This document shows positions 53,980-58,685 of a stretch of 58,685 bases of DNA, in pieces. The position numbers and the translations under genes were made by a program. The DNA lies in NCBI GenBank assembly GCA_002402045.2, contig NVUX02000109.1:1-58685 (forward strand), written 5' to 3'. Under the pieces are notes generated by a model. That model worked only from the letters and a program-made list of their open reading frames with translations. It ran no database searches and was not told the DNA's origin. How positions within the stretch are numbered: the stretch's first letter is position 1; the number at the start of each line of letters is the position of its first letter. This stretch comes from Paracoccaceae bacterium. Lineage in GTDB: Bacteria; Pseudomonadota; Alphaproteobacteria; Rhodobacterales; Rhodobacteraceae.

Positions 53980-55117
53980 CATCCCCCGCGCCGACTTTGG
54001 TAAGCACGGGCGCGAATGGCCAAAAGGGACTAAGAGGGGCCAGAGCGCGATTGCGCAACCACGGCAGAACCATGCTATCAGATTGATAAAACGGCGTGAG
54101 AACACGGCTCATCATCTGATAGCTAAACACATGGCGGCGGCGGGCATGTTCATAGGCCTTGAGCGCAGCCTCAACCGGATGTTGCCCCAGTGCCGTGCCC
54201 AGCGCATAGGCATCCAGCAGCGCCATATTGGCCCCCTGCCCCAGCTGCGGGCTGGCGCAATGGGCGGCATCTCCGATAAAAGCCATACGGCCATTGGTTT
54301 TGCGCCTGAGCGTGCCGTGCTTGTAGCGCGCCATCGTTAGCTCATCATGGCTGCTTATCTGGTTAATAAAAGGTGCAAACTCGGGCCAAAAATCACGGGT
54401 AGCTTGCTGCCAGCCTGCCAGCGGGGCGGCGCGCCACGCATCATAATCAGCCACTCGAAGCGACCAGAAAACGGCGGCTTTTTGCTTGGTTTCACCGGGC
54501 AAACTGCCAATGGGCAGCACCCCCGCCATGCGGGTGGCCCCGCCATAAACCTGCGTAAGCCGGTTTTGCGGCAGCGCCGTTGCCTCCGGCCAGTCTACAC
54601 TTGCCCAAAGGGCGCCATATTTTAGCGGCTTCGTTTTAAGCGGCGAAAGCTCTGAGCCGGCCCCGCTGGCATCGACCAACAGATCAAACGGCCCGAGCCG
54701 CGCGCCATTGCTGGCCTCAAAATAGCTGCCCTTTTGTGCGATTATTTTGGTAGATGGTATAATTTCACAACCATTCGCTTTGGCCTTTTTGAGCAGCGCA
54801 TCAAACAGGCTGGCGCGGTGGATCGCCACGCCAAAGCGCGCGCCATAGCTGACATCAAGCGCCATCCTGCCGCTACCGGATTCAACCCCGTGCATATGGG
54901 TGATTTTGGCACCCTTGGCCAGCACGGCCTCGGCCACGCCCAGCGCGCGCAATACCTCAAACCCCACAGGCTGCACCACCAGCCCCGAGCCAACTGGCGA
55001 AGGCGCTTTGAACTGGTCGAATATCTGCACAGCATGGCCCTTGGCGGCGAGCATCGCCCCCAGCGCCAGCCCACCAATGCCACATCCGGCAATACCGATT
55101 TTGAGATCTGAGCTCAT
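53939..55117 (-). CDS. FAD-dependent monooxygenase (class A)
   Basis: A 392-residue flavoprotein hydroxylase of the PobA/UbiH superfamily: the GxGxxG motif in IAGCGIGGLALG near residue 10, the DG-type motif in LLVDASGAGSEL near residue 148, and the GD motif in FIGDAAHCASPQLGQGANM near residue 280. It is closest in layout to salicylate hydroxylase/6-hydroxynicotinate-type enzymes, but the substrate is not deducible. The 3' end overlaps DUF2339 by 41 bases. A small possible ORF (55156-55377) lies immediately upstream on the same strand. Confidence 0.87.
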   Translation of the reverse strand: MSSDLKIGIAGCGIGGLALGAMLAAKGHAVQIFDQFKAPSPVGSGLVVQPVGFEVLRALGVAEAVLAKGAKITHMHGVESGSGRMALDVSYGARFGVAIHRASLFDALLKKAKANGCEIIPSTKIIAQKGSYFEASNGARLGPFDLLVDASGAGSELSPLKTKPLKYGALWASVDWPEATALPQNRLTQVYGGATRMAGVLPIGSLPGETKQKAAVFWSLRVADYDAWRAAPLAGWQQATRDFWPEFAPFINQISSHDELTMARYKHGTLRRKTNGRMAFIGDAAHCASPQLGQGANMALLDAYALGTALGQHPVEAALKAYEHARRRHVFSYQMMSRVLTPFYQSDSMVLPWLRNRALAPLSPFWPFAPVLTKVGAGDVIPPVRGLAWPPQ

Positions 55118-55418
55118 CGCATAAGCCTAGCGTGGCTTCCTGCTTTTGAAAACCGCTAAACCAGCGCGCGTGGCAACCATGGCCTCGGCTGCACCATCGG
55201 CAAGGGCTGGCGCCCCTCTGGCCAAGGCCATTCACCCCCGTCAAGGGGATTCAGCGCTTTACGCTTTGTGGAACCCGCCTTATAACGCGGCTTATGGATA
55301 ACGCTTTGATCATACGAATTAGCCGCCCGGCGCTCTGAAATAGAGTCGTCGGGAAAAGGTGTATGGCCTCGCCGCACCGCCCCCTTATCCAGTTTTCACA
55401 CCATTACGGAGCTGCCCC
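55118..55418. other. Divergent promoter region of ileS and the monooxygenase
   Basis: About 301 bases between the divergent monooxygenase and ileS genes. It holds the CGGAG ribosome-binding site of ileS and a possible small minus-strand ORF. No T-box or other riboswitch pattern was seen. Confidence 0.4.
55156..55377 (-). CDS. Possible 73-residue protein
   Basis: A GTG-initiated frame encodes a basic, tryptophan/proline-rich peptide ([18 protein letters not shown], then [10 protein letters not shown]). Its unusual composition looks protein-like, and it lies 38 bases before the monooxygenase gene on the same strand. The ribosome-binding site is weak and closely spaced, and the frame overlaps the likely ileS promoter, so it may be a chance frame. 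Confidence 0.3.
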   Translation of the reverse strand: MRRGHTPFPDDSISERRAANSYDQSVIHKPRYKAGSTKRKALNPLDGGEWPWPEGRQPLPMVQPRPWLPRALV

Positions 55419-58331
55419 ATGTGCGCCGAGACCCCTGACTATAAACCAACCTTGAACCTACCAAAAACCGACTTTCCGATGCGGGCGGGCCTGCCCAAGC
55501 GGGAGCCGGAATGGCTTGCTAAATGGGCCGATATGGACCTTTACGAGGCCCTGCGCGCCAAGCCGGGCCGTAAGCCTTTTTTGCTGCATGACGGCCCTCC
55601 CTATGCCAACGGGCATTTGCACATTGGCCACGCGCTGAACAAGATTTTGAAAGACATGGTAGTGCGCAGCCACCAGATGATGGGCTTTGATGCCCGCTAT
55701 GTGCCGGGCTGGGATTGCCACGGCCTTCCCATTGAGTGGAAGATCGAGGAGCAGTATCGCGCCAAGGGCAAAAACAAAGACGACGTGCCTATTAACGAGC
55801 TGCGCGGCGAGTGCCGTAAATTTGCGCAGGGCTGGGTGGATATCCAGCGCGAGGAGTTCAAGCGCCTTGGCGTGAACGCTAAGTGGGACAACCCTTACCT
55901 GACGATGAATTTTGAGAGCGAAGCGGTGATTGCCGAGGAGTTCATGAAGTTCGTGATGAATGGCAGCCTGTACCGTGGCTCTAAGCCGGTGATGTGGTCT
56001 CCCGTTGAGAAAACCGCGCTGGCTGAAGCGGAGATCGAGTATCACGATGTGACCAGCCATACGATTTGGGTGAAGTTTCCGATTGTTTCGGTCCTTTCAA
56101 ATGCTCCAATGGCTGGAAATGATCAAGATAGCTCCGATTTGCTTGGCGCTTCCGTTGTCATCTGGACCACAACGCCGTGGACGATCCCATCCAACAAGGC
56201 GATCGCCTATAATCCAAAAATCTCTTATGCGCTGTATGAAGTGGTTGAGGCCCATGACGGAAACTGGGCGGCCATTGGTGAAAAATATCTGCTGGCTCGC
56301 GACCTGGCTGACGCTGTTTTCAAATCTGCGAATGTCGACAAATACAAAGAGTTGCGCACGGTAGGCGCCGAAGAACTAGCCGCGCTGGAATGCAAACACC
56401 CGTTTGCCGACCTCGACCCATTTTGGGATTACGCTGAGGGCGTTCCCATGATTGATGGCGACCACGTTACAGATGAGGCCGGTACGGGGTTCGTACACAC
56501 CGCGCCTTCGCACGGCGCCGACGACTATGAGGTTTTCGTAAAACGCGGCTGGACCGATCGCATGACCCATAACGTGAATGAAAGTTCCGCGTTTGAGGAT
56601 TTTGTGCCGTTTTTCGCTGGCCTTGAGGTTTTTAACCGCAAGGGCAAAGAGGGCAAGGCCAATTCCACGGTTATTTCCAAACTCGTAGAGGCCAACGCTA
56701 TAATCGCGCGTGGCCGTATCAAGCACAGCTATCCGCATTCTTGGCGCTCCAAAGCCCCGATCATTTTCCGCAACACCCCGCAGTGGTTTGTGGCCATTGA
56801 TAAAGAGCTGAATGACGGCATGGACACGCACGGCAAAACCATCCGCCAGCGCGCCCTGACTGAGATTGACAACGTAAAGTGGACCCCTAAATCTGGCCGT
56901 AACCGGCTGTATTCGATGATTGAAAACCGGCCTGACTGGGTGCTTTCGCGCCAGCGGGCATGGGGCGTGCCGCTGTCTTGCTTCATCAAGGTTTCTGAAA
57001 CCGGAGACGTGGAGATTTTGCGTGACGAGGCTGTGAATGCCCGCATTGCCGAGGCCTTCCGTGCCGAGGGCGCAGATGCGTGGTTCGAAGACGGCGCTGC
57101 TGAGCGCTTCCTTGGCGCGCACGCTGGCGAGGGCTGGGAGCTGGTGACCGACATCCTCGATGTGTGGTTTGACTCAGGCTCTACCCATGCGTTTGTTATT
57201 CGTGACCGCGCTGATGGCTCGCCTGATGGCGTGGCCGATGTGTACTTAGAGGGCACCGACCAACATCGCGGCTGGTTCCACTCATCCCTGCTGCAATCGG
57301 TGGGCACCAAGGGCAAAGCGCCCTACCGCGAGGTGGTGACTGCGGGCTTTACGCTTGATTCCAAGGGCATGAAAATGTCCAAATCCATTGGCAATACTAT
57401 CGCGCCCGAGCAGGTTATCCGGCAATACGGTGCCGATATTCTGCGGCTTTGGGTGGCGCAGGTTGACTATACAAATGACCAGCGCATCGGTGACGAGATC
57501 CTGAAAGGCGTGGCCGATAGCTACCGCCGCCTGCGCAATACCATGCGCTTTATGCTCGGAAACCTGAACGGGTTTAGCGATGCCGAAAAGGTCGAAGCCG
57601 CCGATATGCCCGAGCTGGAGCGGTTTATTTTACACCGCCTTGCCGAGCTGGATACCGTGGTGCGTGAGGGCTATGCGGCGCATGATTTCCAAGGCGTGTT
57701 CCAAAAACTGTTCCACTTCTGCACCAGCGATCTTTCAGCGCTTTACTTCGATATCCGCAAAGACGTGCTGTACTGTGATGGCGATAGCGTTGAGCGCCGC
57801 TCGGCCCGCACCCTGCTGGATATCCTGTTCCACCGCCTCACCACATGGCTGGCGCCGATGCTGGTTTTCACCATGGAAGACGTCTGGCTAGAGCGCTTCC
57901 CGGGGGCTGAAAGCTCTGTGCATATGGTTGATTTCCCTGTCACGCCTGATTGGCGCGATGCTGAGCTGGCCGCGCGCTGGGAAACCCTGCGCAAAGTGCG
58001 CCGCGTGGTAACGGGCGCGATCGAAGTTGAACGCACCGCCAAGGTGATCGGGGCCTCGCTTGAGGCCGCCCCCACGGTCTATGTGGACGCCGACACCAAG
58101 GCCCTGCTGGACGGTCTGGATTTTGCAGATATCTGCATCACCTCGGCTCTAACGCTGACCGACAGCGCCGCCCCCGAAACCGCCTTCACCCTGCCCGATG
58201 TGGCGGGCGTGGCCGTAACCTTCGCCAAAGCCGACGGGGAAAAATGCCTGCGCTGCTGGAAGATTTTGCCGGATGTGGGAAGCCATGGGCATGAAGGTGT
58301 GTGTGGCCGGTGTGACGAGGCGTTGAGGTAA
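55419..58331 (+). CDS. ileS: Isoleucyl-tRNA synthetase
   Basis: IleS charges tRNA-Ile and edits valine. The 970-residue protein has the class I HIGH motif at residues 66-71 ([12 protein letters not shown]), the editing CP1 domain in the first half ([35 protein letters not shown]), KMSKS near residue 652 and a C-terminal zinc finger (CLRCWKILP...CGRCD). The start at 55419 is chosen for CGGAG 9 bases upstream; the frame opens further back at 55359. A strong terminator follows. Confidence 0.97.
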   Translation: MCAETPDYKPTLNLPKTDFPMRAGLPKREPEWLAKWADMDLYEALRAKPGRKPFLLHDGPPYANGHLHIGHALNKILKDMVVRSHQMMGFDARYVPGWDCHGLPIEWKIEEQYRAKGKNKDDVPINELRGECRKFAQGWVDIQREEFKRLGVNAKWDNPYLTMNFESEAVIAEEFMKFVMNGSLYRGSKPVMWSPVEKTALAEAEIEYHDVTSHTIWVKFPIVSVLSNAPMAGNDQDSSDLLGASVVIWTTTPWTIPSNKAIAYNPKISYALYEVVEAHDGNWAAIGEKYLLARDLADAVFKSANVDKYKELRTVGAEELAALECKHPFADLDPFWDYAEGVPMIDGDHVTDEAGTGFVHTAPSHGADDYEVFVKRGWTDRMTHNVNESSAFEDFVPFFAGLEVFNRKGKEGKANSTVISKLVEANAIIARGRIKHSYPHSWRSKAPIIFRNTPQWFVAIDKELNDGMDTHGKTIRQRALTEIDNVKWTPKSGRNRLYSMIENRPDWVLSRQRAWGVPLSCFIKVSETGDVEILRDEAVNARIAEAFRAEGADAWFEDGAAERFLGAHAGEGWELVTDILDVWFDSGSTHAFVIRDRADGSPDGVADVYLEGTDQHRGWFHSSLLQSVGTKGKAPYREVVTAGFTLDSKGMKMSKSIGNTIAPEQVIRQYGADILRLWVAQVDYTNDQRIGDEILKGVADSYRRLRNTMRFMLGNLNGFSDAEKVEAADMPELERFILHRLAELDTVVREGYAAHDFQGVFQKLFHFCTSDLSALYFDIRKDVLYCDGDSVERRSARTLLDILFHRLTTWLAPMLVFTMEDVWLERFPGAESSVHMVDFPVTPDWRDAELAARWETLRKVRRVVTGAIEVERTAKVIGASLEAAPTVYVDADTKALLDGLDFADICITSALTLTDSAAPETAFTLPDVAGVAVTFAKADGEKCLRCWKILPDVGSHGHEGVCGRCDEALR

Positions 58332-58387
58332 GCCGCTCCCTCGCCATTTACGCGAGCCATGGCTTGCGAGCCACCCTAAAAAGTGAA

Positions 58388-58420
58388 AAGATGCGCGGAA
58401 ACATTTCCGCGCATCTTTTT
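58388..58420 (+). terminator. Intrinsic terminator after ileS
   Basis: A 14-base-pair hairpin (AAGATGCGCGGAAA / TTTCCGCGCATCTT, 2-base gap) is followed by a T run to 58420. It lies about 57 bases after the ileS stop and is the strongest intrinsic terminator in the window. Confidence 0.92.
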
Positions 58421-58437
58421 GGTTTTGGAGTAAAACT

Positions 58438-58593
58438 TTGACATACGAAATTATTATAGACGGCCCAAAGCCTTTGGTTTTTAAAAACGAAGAGGCTTTG
58501 CTCAATTGGTGCAAAAAAGAGCTCAGCGCTTGGCAATGGGCCACAACAATTCGAGAGGTAATCCCCCCGATAAAAAGTGGTGTTCATAAGTAG
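58438..58593 (+). CDS. Small unknown protein (51 residues), probably cut by IS
   Basis: A TTG start with GGAG 7 bases upstream opens a 51-codon frame (start LTYEIIIDGPKPLVFKN, then WCKKELSAWQWATTIREVI). The composition is protein-like and AT-rich. The last codons (GVHK) run into the likely left end of the IS element, so the original C-terminus is probably lost. No family is recognised. Confidence 0.55.
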   Translation: MTYEIIIDGPKPLVFKNEEALLNWCKKELSAWQWATTIREVIPPIKSGVHK

Positions 58594-58685
58594 GATTTTC
58601 TCGGCATAATAATCTGAGGAGAATTTGAATGAAAAAAGCACGATACAGCGACGCGCAGATTATGGGGATATTGAAACAGGCTGAG
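58581..58685 (+). mobile_element. IS3-family element, left end (partial)
   Basis: The window ends inside an insertion sequence. The transposase OrfA start is identified at 58629. The element's left terminal repeat probably begins around 58581 (TGTTCATAAGTAGGATTTT), just after the small ORF body, but its partner end lies outside the window, so the boundary is uncertain. Confidence 0.6.
58629..58685 (+). CDS. IS3-family transposase OrfA (partial)
   Basis: The first 19 residues (MKKARYSDAQIMGILKQAE) match the OrfA start of IS3-family elements of the IS407 type, whose OrfA is a helix-turn-helix protein. GAGGAG lies upstream. The gene is cut by the window end, so OrfB and frameshifting cannot be judged. 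Confidence 0.85.
   Translation, partial: MKKARYSDAQIMGILKQAE

Noticed and set aside
55118-55418. T-box riboswitch before ileS
   Set aside because: No T-box consensus or terminator/antiterminator pair, and such leaders are not expected in alphaproteobacteria.

Overview
The window reads as a chromosomal segment of a moderate-GC alphaproteobacterium, most likely a Rhodobacteraceae (Roseobacter-like) member. Pointers are the MntX-type manganese transporter with a Mur/Fur-like palindrome at its start, a MerR-family LiuR-like regulator heading a beta-oxidation operon, TRAP transport of organic acids, the DUF2927 lipoprotein beside TelA/XpaC, and numerous 1- or 4-base stop/start overlaps. No rRNA, tRNA or CRISPR array was recognised.

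Region 1 (1-4843), aromatic ring cleavage. A broken LysR-type gene is followed by ligA-ligB-ligC (protocatechuate 4,5-cleavage to 2-pyrone-4,6-dicarboxylate). Convergent to it is pobA (4-hydroxybenzoate to protocatechuate), divergent from the AraC-type pobR.

Region 2 (4840-13140), a six-gene minus-strand operon (kinase-like APH protein, acyl-CoA dehydrogenase, 3-hydroxyacyl-CoA dehydrogenase, SDR, acyl-CoA ligase, thiolase) opposite a LysR regulator. The kinase plus acyl-CoA dehydrogenase pair resembles the two halves of ACAD10/11 and the LvaA/LvaC pair of levulinate catabolism, so a phosphorylation-dependent route for 4-hydroxy/4-oxo acids is proposed.

Region 3 (13156-22700), a TRAP transporter and, upstream on the same strand, an SDR - crotonase - MarR - feruloyl/coumaroyl-CoA ligase - amidohydrolase - acyl-CoA dehydrogenase operon. 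Together they look like uptake and CoA-dependent side-chain shortening of hydroxycinnamates, feeding 4-hydroxybenzoate to PobA and LigABC. The two promoter regions share an AATATAACT palindromic motif, a candidate MarR operator.

Region 4 (22993-29273), TerC, a 30-residue micro-ORF, XpaC-like, TelA, a DUF2927 lipoprotein, an SPFH-GYF_2 protein and a double zinc-ribbon membrane protein, all on the plus strand: a tellurite-resistance/membrane-stress type locus. It is followed by a 520-base AT-rich gap with two related stem-loops.

Region 5 (29795-36834), mixed genes: DUF5983-like, DUF952, pyrD, arsC-like, an exported unknown, a MATE exporter, two PaaI-type thioesterases and mntX.

Region 6 (36967-47489), a LiuR-like regulator with its candidate operator and a fatty-acid beta-oxidation operon (two acyl-CoA dehydrogenases, GST, thiolase, cupin, FadJ-type multifunctional enzyme), ending at a bidirectional terminator; then a sulfotransferase-like gene divergent from a DmdB-like CoA ligase.

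Region 7 (47499-58685), a degenerate M48-like membrane protein, a DUF2892-type protein, trmB, DUF4386, a truncated haemoglobin, a giant DUF2339 membrane protein, an FAD monooxygenase and ileS with a strong terminator. A small ORF then runs into the left end of an IS3-family element cut by the window edge.
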